DNA of 64,000 nucleotides from Bacillota bacterium (GTDB lineage Bacteria; Bacillota; Clostridia; Lachnospirales; Lachnospiraceae): assembly GCA_023386815.1 (NCBI GenBank), contig JAEWIZ010000008.1, positions 1 through 64,000 of the forward strand, read 5' to 3'. Shown here piece after piece: positions 18,476-27,474 of the stretch (its first letter is position 1; each line of letters begins with the position of its first letter). The translations under genes were made by a program, and so were the position numbers. Under the pieces are notes generated by a model. The model saw only the letters and a program-made list of their open reading frames with translations. It was not told where the DNA came from and did no database searches.

Positions 18476-18955
18476 TTATAGTGATATTGTAATCTCTTTT
18501 CCGATGGGGGAGTATTGTCGGTAGGTCACACCGGCGGCATCCAGCATTCTTTTTGCAGCTATTACGGAATCAGAAGTTGCATACTTATCGCACCGGTAGA
18601 TGATCTCCTTGATACCCTTTTGAATGATTGCTTTTGTACATTCGTTACATGGAAATAGAGTAGTATAGACTTTCGCACCCTTCATATGAGTTCCGGTATA
18701 ATTCAAAATTGCATTAAATTCAGCATGACAAACAAAGAAATACTTGGTATCCAGATTTCCACCTTCCCGTTCCCAGGGAAATTCATCATCGGAACAGCCA
18801 AGTGGCATTCCGTTGTAGCCGACTGAGAGAATCTTGTTATCTTCGCTTACGATACAAGCACCCACACTGGTACTGGGATCCTTGCTTCGTTCTGTGGAGA
18901 GCAGTGCGATTCCCATAAAGTATTCATCCCATTTTAAATAATCCTGCTTTTTCAT
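18476..18955 (-). CDS. Deoxycytidylate (dCMP) deaminase
   Basis: This 159-residue zinc enzyme deaminates dCMP to dUMP, the substrate of thymidylate synthase. The zinc and proton-transfer residues are seen in CHAEFNAILNY (His and Glu) and FPCNECTKAI (two Cys). The N-terminal WDEYFMGIALLSTERSKDPST and VGACIV are typical of the ComEB/dCMP deaminase group. Length is normal. It would complement thyA, which is 6 kb away in this window. Confidence 0.92.
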   Translation of the reverse strand: MKKQDYLKWDEYFMGIALLSTERSKDPSTSVGACIVSEDNKILSVGYNGMPLGCSDDEFPWEREGGNLDTKYFFVCHAEFNAILNYTGTHMKGAKVYTTLFPCNECTKAIIQKGIKEIIYRCDKYATSDSVIAAKRMLDAAGVTYRQYSPIGKEITISL

Positions 18956-19162
18956 AGGTAGTATCCTTTCCGCTTCAGTTTTAACATAACAGATTAAGGT
19001 TTATTTAATGGTATCATATCATAGGACATAAGGTTTGTAAACGGGGAAGAAAGGGTTAAAGACGCATTAAAGGTGCACTTATAATAGTGCACCCTTATAC
19101 TCGTAAGATTATGGCAAAGGAATCAGCCTTCTAATCCATTTACTTTTATAAAATTAATTTAA

Positions 19163-20590
19163 TTAATATTTACTGCCGGCAACCTGAACCTTGATCAGAT
19201 TTGTTGTACCAGACATACCAAGTGGAACACCTGCTGTAAGAATGGCAAGTTCTCCGTCTTCCAGATAACCTGCGTCCTCTACTGCCTCGATAGCATGCTC
19301 AAATAGCTCGAAGGTATCATGCTCCAGTTTGATCAGCAGCGGTGTTACACCCCAGGAAAGATTCATCTGACGGCAAACGATCGGATTAGTGGAGCAGCCA
19401 AGGATCTGGCATTCAGGACGATAACGGGAGATCATACGTGCGGTAATTCCGGAGGTAGTAACAGTAATGATCATTTTTGCATTTAAGTCATGAGCTACCG
19501 TTACTGCTGCACGGGATACTGCATCTGTTACGGTTGGATCTGAATGAGCCTCTGTCATACGGAATCTCTTTTTATAATCGATATCTGCTTCAGCACGCAT
19601 TGCTATCTTCACCATGGTTTTCACGGATTCTACCGGATAATCACCATTTGCTGTTTCACCGGAAAGCATGATGGCGCTGGTTCCATCATAGATAGCATTC
19701 GCAACGTCTGTGCTCTCAGCTCTGGTAGGGCGAGGATTTTTCATCATGGAATCCAGCATCTGAGTAGCCGTAATTACCTGTTTGCCTGCATTGTATACCT
19801 TCTTGATGATCATTTTCTGAAGGACAGGAACTTCCTCTAATGGGATTTCAACACCCATATCACCACGGGCAATCATAATTCCATCTGCAGCTTCAATGAT
19901 TTCATCTATATTTGCAACACCTTGGTAGTTTTCGATCTTTGCAATGATATTGGTTTCAGAGTGGTATTTATTCAGAATTTTTCTGATGTCCTTAACATCT
20001 TCTGCTGTTCTGACAAAGGAAGCCGCTATAAAATCATATTTTTGCTCAATACCAAAGATGATATCAGCACGATCCTTATCACTGATATATGGCATGGATA
20101 AATGTACACCTGGAACATTTACACCCTTTCGATTGGAAATTACACCACTGTTGCGAACAGTACAAATGATGTCTGTGGAGGTAACCTCATCAACAATCAT
20201 TTCAATCAAACCGTCATCGATCAGGATTTTAGTACCAATTTCCACGTCGAAAATTAAATTTGGATAGGAAATGGATACTATGCTTTCATCTCCTTCGATT
20301 TCTCTGGAAGTTAAGGTAAAGGTCTGACCTTCCACTAAGTGAACCTTTTTATTATCCTTAAAAGTACAGATTCGAATCTCAGGTCCCTTTGTATCTAGTA
20401 GTGTAGCAATAGGTTTACCTAATTCTTCTCTTAATTTCTCAACAATTCTTAAACGGCCTAAGTGTTCCTCGTGATCTCCATGTGAGAAGTTAAAACGGGC
20501 AACATCCATACCGGCATTAATCAATTCTCTGATTACGGGTTCTTCATTTGCTGACGGTCCAAGTGTACATATGATTTTCGTCTTTCTCAT
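19163..20590 (-). CDS. pyk: Pyruvate kinase
   Basis: The 475-residue enzyme converts PEP and ADP to pyruvate and ATP. TKIICTLGPS opens the barrel; ARFNFSHG, LLDTKGPEIR and the active-site helix GDMGVEIP are present, and the regulatory C domain ends normally. It lacks the extra PEP-utiliser domain fused to Bacillus pyruvate kinases. GGAATGGAG precedes the ATG. The DUF1461 gene is 54 bp upstream on the same strand and may share the transcript. ppdK in the same window catalyses the pyrophosphate-linked counterpart reaction. Confidence 0.97.
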   Translation of the reverse strand: MRKTKIICTLGPSANEEPVIRELINAGMDVARFNFSHGDHEEHLGRLRIVEKLREELGKPIATLLDTKGPEIRICTFKDNKKVHLVEGQTFTLTSREIEGDESIVSISYPNLIFDVEIGTKILIDDGLIEMIVDEVTSTDIICTVRNSGVISNRKGVNVPGVHLSMPYISDKDRADIIFGIEQKYDFIAASFVRTAEDVKDIRKILNKYHSETNIIAKIENYQGVANIDEIIEAADGIMIARGDMGVEIPLEEVPVLQKMIIKKVYNAGKQVITATQMLDSMMKNPRPTRAESTDVANAIYDGTSAIMLSGETANGDYPVESVKTMVKIAMRAEADIDYKKRFRMTEAHSDPTVTDAVSRAAVTVAHDLNAKMIITVTTSGITARMISRYRPECQILGCSTNPIVCRQMNLSWGVTPLLIKLEHDTFELFEHAIEAVEDAGYLEDGELAILTAGVPLGMSGTTNLIKVQVAGSKY

Positions 20591-20644
20591 ACTTACTCCA
20601 TTCCTCCGCGGATGGCGGAATATTAATATTGGGACAATAGTAAA

Positions 20645-21316
20645 TTAAAATTTTAATCCTCTGCTTTTACGGTTTCTTATGCTAACATGACTCTTTTTCC
20701 AGAAGAAAATACCGATAAATGCTGCGCAAAATAGTAAAACGATGGAAATGATGAGAATTGCACAGTGCATAAAAAATGCTTCTGGTAACATTAGGATGAC
20801 AGGATCTGTCGCAGGGTCAAAAATCCAGTAATCATTTTTGAAACAAAGCTGATGAAATAACAGAAACGCTCGGTCAAAGTCAATAGCAATATAAGCTCCA
20901 AGTAGCACAGGTAGAACAATCGCGGTAATGGCAGAGACGATTAGATAATAGAAGTCTCTGTTTTTGGCTTTTCTTATGATGATGATAACCCCAATAATTA
21001 ATGTTAGTGCGCCTATATAGTAGAAGCTGGTAAATATATTTTTTACCTCAGCAAAATGCTGTATTCCGCTAGCGGATGCTTCCAGAGTGGGGAATTGTAA
21101 GTCTCCGGTAAAGAATGGAGAGCAGTAATCAATCAATGCATCATAATTTTTAATGATTTCTGCCTTTTCCATGCCCGAGGCTGCTTCTATATTCAGAGTA
21201 TTGATATCCATATAATACAGCGGCCTAAAGTTGATTGTAATTATAACGGCTGTAGAAATAAATAATAAGGTAAATATAATACCAATAAAAATGTCTGTAA
21301 ATTTGAAATGCCTCAT
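20645..21316 (-). CDS. DUF1461 (TIGR01906-like) integral membrane protein
   Basis: The 223-residue product has four to five hydrophobic helices (about residues 11-30, 95-113, 121-143, 183-205). Between helices 3 and 4 it carries DRAFLLFHQLCF and NDYWIFDPATDPVILMLPE, the hallmark of the DUF1461 family. The role of the family is not established. It lies 54 bp ahead of pyk on the same strand. Confidence 0.85.
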   Translation of the reverse strand: MRHFKFTDIFIGIIFTLLFISTAVIITINFRPLYYMDINTLNIEAASGMEKAEIIKNYDALIDYCSPFFTGDLQFPTLEASASGIQHFAEVKNIFTSFYYIGALTLIIGVIIIIRKAKNRDFYYLIVSAITAIVLPVLLGAYIAIDFDRAFLLFHQLCFKNDYWIFDPATDPVILMLPEAFFMHCAILIISIVLLFCAAFIGIFFWKKSHVSIRNRKSRGLKF

Positions 21317-21451
21317 AAAATCCTCCTGGAATAAGCAGTGAGTACCTTTACCATTGATACGAATAAAGTTCCAAACGAATTATAGTATAATTTGGACGTG
21401 AATGCAATATGAAGATGATATGATTGGGTTGAGATGTGGGAAAGATTTTGG

Positions 21452-21603
21452 TAGTGAGGTGAATCTGGGTGTATCTATATCCACCTGGGCTTGCCGCAGA
21501 AGCTTGCTTCTGTAAACATGCCCATGATTGCCAAGTGCAGGCAATCACGGGAGGCCCGGTCTGCGCCCATATGGATATAGATACACCCAGATTCACCGCG
21601 CTA
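21452..21603. repeat. Large cruciform-like intergenic element
   Basis: Two 32-base arms (21452-21483 and 21572-21603) pair with one G-U-type and one A-G position. Inside are at least two more stems, CAGAAGC/GCTTCTG and TGATTGCC/GGCAATCA. The element is GC-richer than its flanks and has no coding sense. It lies between the divergent DUF1461 and purH genes. It could be a structured RNA or a small non-autonomous mobile element. Confidence 0.7.
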
Positions 21604-21722
21604 GTATATGAAAAACTTTTGTTGGGAAAAGCATCATGTATTAACATTTACAATTATCATATCGTAGCATTTACAATCACTATATATTAGAATTTACAAT
21701 AAGATAAATAAGTATTTATAAA

Positions 21723-21751
21723 TTGCAATAAATATTTCCTTGTTGTAATAT
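21723..21751 (+). promoter_or_regulatory. Candidate sigma-A promoter of purH
   Basis: TTGCAA (21723-21728) and TAATAT (21746-21751) have a 17-base spacer, about 57 bases before the purH start. Confidence 0.45.
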
Positions 21752-21807
21752 TTCAATATAAAATGTAAATGATAACGAAAAATACAAGTCAGAAAAGGAG
21801 ACGCATC

Positions 21808-23361
21808 ATGCGAGCATTGATCAGCGTATCGGACAAAACAGGCATAGTTGATTTTGCCAGGGAATTAGTAGCGTTAGGGATAGAGATCATCTCTACAGGG
21901 GGAACTTATGGGAAATTGAAGGAAGCGAAAGTTCCAGCAATTGAGATATCAGAGCTGACAGGATTTCCAGAATGCTTGGACGGACGTGTTAAGACACTGC
22001 ATCCTACTGTACATGCCGGCTTGCTTGCAATGAGAAGTAACCCGGATCACATGAAACAATTAGCAGACCTTAATATTGAAACCATCGACCTTGTAATCGT
22101 GAATTTATATCCCTTTAAAGCAACCATTTTAAAGGAAAATGTACAGAGACATGAAGCGGTTGAGAATATTGACATCGGTGGACCTACAATGTTACGTTCT
22201 GCTGCAAAAAATTATCAGGACGTTGCTGTAGTAGTTGATCCAAGAGACTATAGTCAGGTGCTAAGCGAGTTGACTGAGAAAAACCAGGTATCTCTGGATA
22301 CTAAGTTTTACTTGATGCAAAAGGTATTCGAACATACTTCCTCCTATGATACTATGATTGCGGATTACTTGAAAAAAGAAAGACAGGATAAATCGTTGCC
22401 GGAAACCTTGACAATGACCTTTGAAAAAGTGCAGGATATGCGATATGGTGAGAATCCTCATCAGTCCGCTGCCTTTTACCGAGAGATTGGGAAGAAAAAG
22501 GGTTCCATTACGGATGCTGTGCAGTTACATGGTAAGGAATTGTCTTTTAATAATATAAATGATACCAATGGTGCCTTGGAGCTTTTGAAGGAATTTACAG
22601 AACCTACGGTAGTGGGGTGTAAGCACGGAAATCCTTGTGGTGTCGGCAGTGCAGATGATATCTATGGCGCATGGAAAAAAGCCTTTGAAGCTGATAAAAC
22701 ATCAATCTTTGGTGGTATTGTTGTTGCTAACAGAGAAATCGATGAAGCAATGGCTCAGGAGATGAAAGAGATCTTCCTGGAGGTGGTGGTTGCTCCTTCT
22801 TATTCTAAGGAGGCATTGGAGCTTCTTACAATTAAGAAGAATATCCGACTTCTGGAGCTTAAGGATACCTGGGTTCCTCAGGAGGAAACTGCATATGACT
22901 TGAAGAAGGTAAACGGCGGTCTGATTGTTCAGAGTATAGACAGTAAACTTTTGGTAGAGGAGGATTTAAAGATAGTTACGGAACGTACTCCATCAGCCAA
23001 AGAAATGGAAGATTTACTATTTGCCTGGAAGGTAGTGAAGTTTGTAAAGTCCAACGGAATTGCACTGGCTAAGGATAAACAGTCCATCGGTATCGGGCCT
23101 GGACAGGTAAACCGTATCTGGGCTACGAAGCAATCCATTGAACATGCAAAAGAACTAATCGGTGAAGATGCTACAAAAGGCGCTGTGCTTGCATCGGATG
23201 CCTTCTTCCCCTTTGATGACTGTGTTGAGGCTGCTCATCAAGCTGGTATTACTGCGATTATCCAACCCGGAGGTGCGGGAAGAGATGAGGATTCCATAAA
23301 GAAATGCAATGAGTATGGAATTGCCATGGTGTTTACAGGAATGAGACATTTTAAACATTAG
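21808..23361 (+). CDS. purH: Bifunctional AICAR formyltransferase / IMP cyclohydrolase
   Basis: The 517-residue enzyme performs the last two steps of IMP synthesis. The N-terminal cyclohydrolase (MGS-like) domain shows ISVSDKTGIVDFAR, STGGTYGKL and the KTLHPTVHAGLLA loop. The formyltransferase domain has MRYGENPHQSAAFY, the catalytic KHGNPCGVG and, near the C-terminus, FFPFDDCVEAAHQAG and IIQPGG. ATG 21808 with AAAAGGAG is chosen over an in-frame ATG 39 bases upstream. It stands alone rather than in a pur operon. Confidence 0.96.
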   Translation: MRALISVSDKTGIVDFARELVALGIEIISTGGTYGKLKEAKVPAIEISELTGFPECLDGRVKTLHPTVHAGLLAMRSNPDHMKQLADLNIETIDLVIVNLYPFKATILKENVQRHEAVENIDIGGPTMLRSAAKNYQDVAVVVDPRDYSQVLSELTEKNQVSLDTKFYLMQKVFEHTSSYDTMIADYLKKERQDKSLPETLTMTFEKVQDMRYGENPHQSAAFYREIGKKKGSITDAVQLHGKELSFNNINDTNGALELLKEFTEPTVVGCKHGNPCGVGSADDIYGAWKKAFEADKTSIFGGIVVANREIDEAMAQEMKEIFLEVVVAPSYSKEALELLTIKKNIRLLELKDTWVPQEETAYDLKKVNGGLIVQSIDSKLLVEEDLKIVTERTPSAKEMEDLLFAWKVVKFVKSNGIALAKDKQSIGIGPGQVNRIWATKQSIEHAKELIGEDATKGAVLASDAFFPFDDCVEAAHQAGITAIIQPGGAGRDEDSIKKCNEYGIAMVFTGMRHFKH

Positions 23362-23490
23362 AAGAGCTAGAGAGTATTACTACTCAGTAAATAACCAGAA
23401 TAAAGATAAGTAGTATAAATGTAGAATATTGGTTAGTAGTATAATAATTAGAATAAAGCTTAGTAGAATAAATAAGAATAGATATGAAAA

Positions 23491-23530
23491 AGGAGTTGAA
23501 ATTGTCTAATCAATCTCAACTCCTGCTTTT
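23491..23530 (+). terminator. Terminator of purH
   Basis: AGGAGTTGA (23491-23499) pairs with TCAACTCCT (23516-23524), followed by GCTTTTT. It is about 130 bp after the stop codon. Confidence 0.75.
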
Positions 23531-23636
23531 TCTTGTTTAATTATAACCCCGTTCCCTACAGATAACTTTTAATTAAAATATGGTAACGTCTCCCTTATAC
23601 CACATATATATAAAAATTACTTTTGTTTGCTTGTGA

Positions 23637-23837
23637 TTATAATCTTACTACATTTGCAGCCTGAGGTCCTTTGTCACCTTTAACTACATCGAATGATACC
23701 TTTTCTCCTTCTTCAAGAACCTTAAAGCCGTCCATCTGAAGCGCTGAAAAATGAACAAATACATCATTTCCTTCTTCATCTGAGATAAATCCAAAACCTT
23801 TTTTTGCGTTAAACCATTTTACAGTTCCTGTCTTCAT
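23637..23837 (-). CDS. Cold-shock domain protein
   Basis: This 66-residue protein is a CspA-type single-stranded nucleic acid chaperone. The RNP motifs KKGFGFIS and VFVHFSAL are both present, in the standard length. ATG 23837 with GGGAGG is preferred over in-frame codons upstream. The protein may assist folding of mRNA leaders, but its targets are not known. Confidence 0.95.
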   Translation of the reverse strand: MKTGTVKWFNAKKGFGFISDEEGNDVFVHFSALQMDGFKVLEEGEKVSFDVVKGDKGPQAANVVRL

Positions 23838-23895
23838 AATAAGCCTCCCAAAGCGTAATTTGAATTGCATTACCATATTCAGTAATGATAGTATA

Positions 23896-23924
23896 AATTT
23901 AACATAAATCTAGAAAAATGTCAA
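23896..23924 (-). promoter_or_regulatory. Candidate promoter of the cold-shock gene
   Basis: On the minus strand TTGACA (23919-23924) and TAAATT (23896-23901) are 17 bases apart. Confidence 0.45.
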
Positions 23925-24012
23925 ACGATTTTGTTATTTTTTGTAATATTTTAACGGAATAAGTTTCGATATTGTGAAGATTTTTACAATGTAAATTATC
24001 CTTACGTATGAA

Positions 24013-24041
24013 ATGACAAATAAAGAAAATTATGTTATTAT
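24013..24041 (+). promoter_or_regulatory. Candidate promoter of the M16C peptidase leader
   Basis: ATGACA (24013-24018) and TATTAT (24036-24041) have a 17-base spacer. A start near 24048 would put the whole three-copy repeat into the leader. Confidence 0.5.
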
Positions 24042-24092
24042 GAATAAGCACATACAATAAAATGCGATACTTAGTACTATAAAAATAAATAG

Positions 24093-24337
24093 ATTACAGG
24101 AACAAAAAAGTTACTGTGATCGAAATGTACAGCGCAGATACGATGCCTTTATTAGATGCGAGATAGCCTCTGATAACGTATATTACAGGAACAAAATAAG
24201 TTACTGTGATCTTGGTATATTGCGCAGATACAAAGTCTTTGTTAGAAACCGGAAAGCTTCTGATAACCTATATTACAGGAAGAAAACCAGTTCCTGTAAT
24301 TAAGATGTACGGCGCAGAAACAGCGCCTTTTATGTAA
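24093..24337 (+). repeat. Three tandem 89-90-nt units in the leader of the M16C peptidase
   Basis: Units begin at 24093, 24182 and 24272. Each opens with ATTACAGGAA and a hairpin: ACAGGAAC/GTTACTGT in units 1 and 2, ACAGGAA/TTCCTGT in unit 3. Each continues with GCGCAGATAC or GCGCAGAAAC and a CTTT/CCTTT tract. Units 1 and 2 share CTCTGATAAC/TTCTGATAAC near their ends; unit 3 is cut short and ends in a terminator-like GGCGC-AGAAACA-GCGCC-TTTTA (24311-24332). I know no riboswitch class that matches. Likely a repeated cis-acting RNA, function unknown. Confidence 0.75.
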
Positions 24338-24355
24338 ACGTATTTCTTAATACGT
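24311..24355 (+). promoter_or_regulatory. Terminator-like hairpin plus following hairpin before the peptidase gene
   Basis: GGCGC (24311-24315) pairs with GCGCC (24323-24327), followed by TTTTA. Then ACGTATT-TCTT-AATACGT (about 24338-24355) forms another perfect stem. Their position just before the ribosome site suggests premature termination control. Confidence 0.5.
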
Positions 24356-24379
24356 AGTAAATGAACGGAGGTTAACTAC

Positions 24380-27349
24380 ATGAAATGTGAAATTCCTTCC
24401 TCATATGAGTTTCTATTCGAGGAAAAACTGGACGACCTAAATGCGATAGGTAAAGTATTAGCTCATAAAAAGACTGGTGCAAGAGTAACGTTAATTGCAA
24501 ATGATGACAATAATAAGGTTTTCTCTATTGGATTTCGTACACCGCCGGTCAATAGTACCGGAGTAGCTCATATCATTGAGCATTCCGTTCTTTGCGGATC
24601 AAAGAACTTTCCGGCAAAAGATCCATTTGTTGAGCTTGCGAAGGGTTCCTTAAATACCTTTTTAAATGCTATGACCTATCCGGATAAAACCGTATATCCG
24701 GTGGCTAGTATGAATGATCAGGATTTTAAAAATCTGATGCATGTATATATGGATGCAGTGTTATATCCTAATATTTATCAAAGAAAAGAAATTTTTCTTC
24801 AAGAGGGGTGGCATTATGAGCTTGAAGAAGAAAGTTCTGATCTGACCATCAACGGTGTTGTATATAACGAGATGAAGGGAGCATTTTCTTCCCCTGAGTC
24901 ACAATTATACCGATTGGTACAAAACTCTTTATTTCCAGATACAACCTATGGTGTAGAGTCCGGTGGTGATCCGGCATTTATTCCGGAATTATCCTACGAG
25001 GAGTTTATTGAATTTCATAAAACCTATTACCATCCATCCAATAGCTATATCTATTTGTATGGTAACATGGATTTTGAGGAACGTTTGGATTGGTTGGATA
25101 AGGAGTACTTGAATCAGTACGAACGTTTGGATGTGGATTCAGCTGTGAAGCTGCAAAAATCCTTCGATTCCATCCGGGAAGTAAGAGAGTTTTATTCCTT
25201 AAGTGAAGGTGAGGAGATTAAGGATAATACTTATCTGAGTTACAATACAGTTGTGGGTAATTCCCTGGATAAGGAATTAGGACTTGTGTTCCAAGTACTT
25301 GATTATGTTCTCCTGCAAGCACCTGGGGCACCAATTAAGCAAGCACTGTTAGATGAAGAGATAGGCAGAGACATTCTCGGAGGCTTTGAAGATGAGATTC
25401 TCCAACCCTCATTTATGGTTATTGCCAAGAATTCGGAAGAATCAAAGAAGGATCAGTTTATAGCAACCATTCGAAAAGTCTTAGAAGATGTAGTGGAACA
25501 TGGCTTGGAAGAAAAGTCCTTACGGGCAGCTATTAACTTTTATGAATTCAGATACCGGGAAGCTGATTATGGTCAGTTTCCAAAGGGTCTGCTCTATGGT
25601 CTGCGTACCATGAGCAGCTGGCTCCATGATGATACAAAGCCCTTCCTGCACCTGAAGGATTCTGCCGGCTATGCCTTCTTAAAGGAAAAAATCGGAACCG
25701 GATATTATGAAAATGTGATACAGGAGCATCTGCTAAAGAATACCCATACCTCAGTGGTTGTTCTTCAGCCAAAGCAAGGACTTAATAATCAGAAGGAAGA
25801 GGATTTAAAGAAAAAACTAGCAGCATACAAAGCCTCCCTGTCACAAGAAGAGATTCAGAAGATCATAGAAGAAACCAAAGCGTTAAAGCAATTTCAGGAA
25901 TTACCTTCTACCAAAGAAGAACTGGAAAAGATTCCTCTATTAACCCGTGAAGATATTGGTAAGAAAATAGAGCCCTTGCATAATGATGTTCGAAACGTAG
26001 AAGGCGTTAAGGTAATTCATCATAATGTATATACGAATAAAATCGCATATGTACGATTGTTATTTGACATTAAGCAAATCCCGAAGGAGCTGCTACCATA
26101 TACTTCACTGCTCTCCTTAATGCTGGGTTACGTTGATACAAATAACCACAGCTATTTGGACTTATCAAATGAGATTAATATTCATACGGGTGGTATTACC
26201 TCGAATGTAAGAAGTTTTTCTGTAAAAGGCTCAAACTCCTCCTCGAGAAGAAGCTGGGAGAATTACTATCCGGTATTTGAATTCAGTTCGAAGGTATTAT
26301 ATGATAAATTGACAGAAGGCTTCCGTTTAATAGAGGAGATTATTCATCAAACGAAGCTGAATGATAAGAAGCGTCTGAAAGAAATCGTAGATGAGATGAA
26401 ATCAAAGCTGCAAATGAATTTCAATTCATCCGGTCATTCTGTTGCAATTGACCGTGCCATGTCCTATTATTCTGCACATGGACTATTTAAAGAGATTACA
26501 ACAGGTATTGAATTCTATAAATTTATGGAGGACTTATCGGATAATTTCCAGGCTAAAGCAGATCTTGCCATTACAAAGATGCAAGAGCTGCTGGCAATGA
26601 TCTTTACGAAAGAGAATCTGACGGTAAGTATTACAGCGGATGAGGAAGGATATGCAAGATTTGAGGAGAAGCTCCCTGCTTTTAGTAACACATTACCGGC
26701 GATAGCAGATTCAAATCTATTTACCTCTTATAATATGGAGGCCTTAAAGCCAGTATGTTTGAATGAAGGCTTCAAGACTGCATCCCAGGTTCAATATGTA
26801 GCAAGAGCAGGCAATTATATAAAGGCAGGGTTGGAATATTCAGGAGCTCTAAAAGTTCTAAAGACCATCCTGAGCTATGATTATCTCTGGGTGAATGTGA
26901 GAGTAAAGGGTGGCGCCTACGGCTGTATGTGCGGATTTTCAGGAGTGGACGGAGATGCTTATTTCACCTCCTATCGCGATCCTAATTTGAAGGAAACGAA
27001 TCTTATTTATGAGAATGCAGTGGAGTTCGTTAAGAACTTTGATGCGGATGAAAGAGATATTACAAAATATATTATAGGAACCTTCAGTACGCTGGATACC
27101 CCGTTAACACCTCAGGGGATGGGAAAACGTTCCCTTAGCATGTATCTTGCTGGAATTACGGAAGAAGATCTTCAGAAAGAGCGTGAACAGGTGTTAAATG
27201 TAACCGTTCAGGATCTCAGGGATCAACACAAGGTGATTCAGGCTGTTCTGGATGCAGGAAATATCTGTGTTATAGGTAATGAAGAAAAGATAAATGAGAA
27301 TAAGGATTTATTCAAGGAAATTAAAAGTATAATGAAATCAAATCAATAA
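24380..27349 (+). CDS. M16C-family zinc metallopeptidase (presequence protease-like)
   Basis: The 989-residue cytoplasmic peptidase belongs to the insulinase/PreP group, which encloses and cuts peptides in a two-halved chamber. The inverted zinc motif HIIEH is at residues 64-68, and the third ligand is in VVYNEMKGAFSS about 80 residues later. The second half holds the degenerate M16 domain with RVKGGAYGCMCGF and the DTPLTPQGMGKRS segment. Length fits PreP/HypA-type proteins. CGGAGG precedes the ATG. Its long triplicated leader is unusual. Confidence 0.93.
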   Translation: MKCEIPSSYEFLFEEKLDDLNAIGKVLAHKKTGARVTLIANDDNNKVFSIGFRTPPVNSTGVAHIIEHSVLCGSKNFPAKDPFVELAKGSLNTFLNAMTYPDKTVYPVASMNDQDFKNLMHVYMDAVLYPNIYQRKEIFLQEGWHYELEEESSDLTINGVVYNEMKGAFSSPESQLYRLVQNSLFPDTTYGVESGGDPAFIPELSYEEFIEFHKTYYHPSNSYIYLYGNMDFEERLDWLDKEYLNQYERLDVDSAVKLQKSFDSIREVREFYSLSEGEEIKDNTYLSYNTVVGNSLDKELGLVFQVLDYVLLQAPGAPIKQALLDEEIGRDILGGFEDEILQPSFMVIAKNSEESKKDQFIATIRKVLEDVVEHGLEEKSLRAAINFYEFRYREADYGQFPKGLLYGLRTMSSWLHDDTKPFLHLKDSAGYAFLKEKIGTGYYENVIQEHLLKNTHTSVVVLQPKQGLNNQKEEDLKKKLAAYKASLSQEEIQKIIEETKALKQFQELPSTKEELEKIPLLTREDIGKKIEPLHNDVRNVEGVKVIHHNVYTNKIAYVRLLFDIKQIPKELLPYTSLLSLMLGYVDTNNHSYLDLSNEINIHTGGITSNVRSFSVKGSNSSSRRSWENYYPVFEFSSKVLYDKLTEGFRLIEEIIHQTKLNDKKRLKEIVDEMKSKLQMNFNSSGHSVAIDRAMSYYSAHGLFKEITTGIEFYKFMEDLSDNFQAKADLAITKMQELLAMIFTKENLTVSITADEEGYARFEEKLPAFSNTLPAIADSNLFTSYNMEALKPVCLNEGFKTASQVQYVARAGNYIKAGLEYSGALKVLKTILSYDYLWVNVRVKGGAYGCMCGFSGVDGDAYFTSYRDPNLKETNLIYENAVEFVKNFDADERDITKYIIGTFSTLDTPLTPQGMGKRSLSMYLAGITEEDLQKEREQVLNVTVQDLRDQHKVIQAVLDAGNICVIGNEEKINENKDLFKEIKSIMKSNQ

Positions 27350-27474
27350 GTAGTATTTTGGTGCCATAAATCAAAGTAAAGCAAACCGGATGAACATGTA
27401 TGCAATGCAAATTTATTCGGTACCGGAATGATTTATGGCACCTGAATGAGCTTGCTGCAGCTATGGAGGATAGA

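Noticed and set aside
24093..24200. Tandem units as CsrA-type GGA sites
   Set aside because: GGA lies in the stem base and not in the hairpin loop as expected for CsrA.
24093..24337. The triplicate units as a CRISPR array
   Set aside because: The whole 89-90-nt unit is repeated; there are no short identical repeats with unique spacers and no cas genes.
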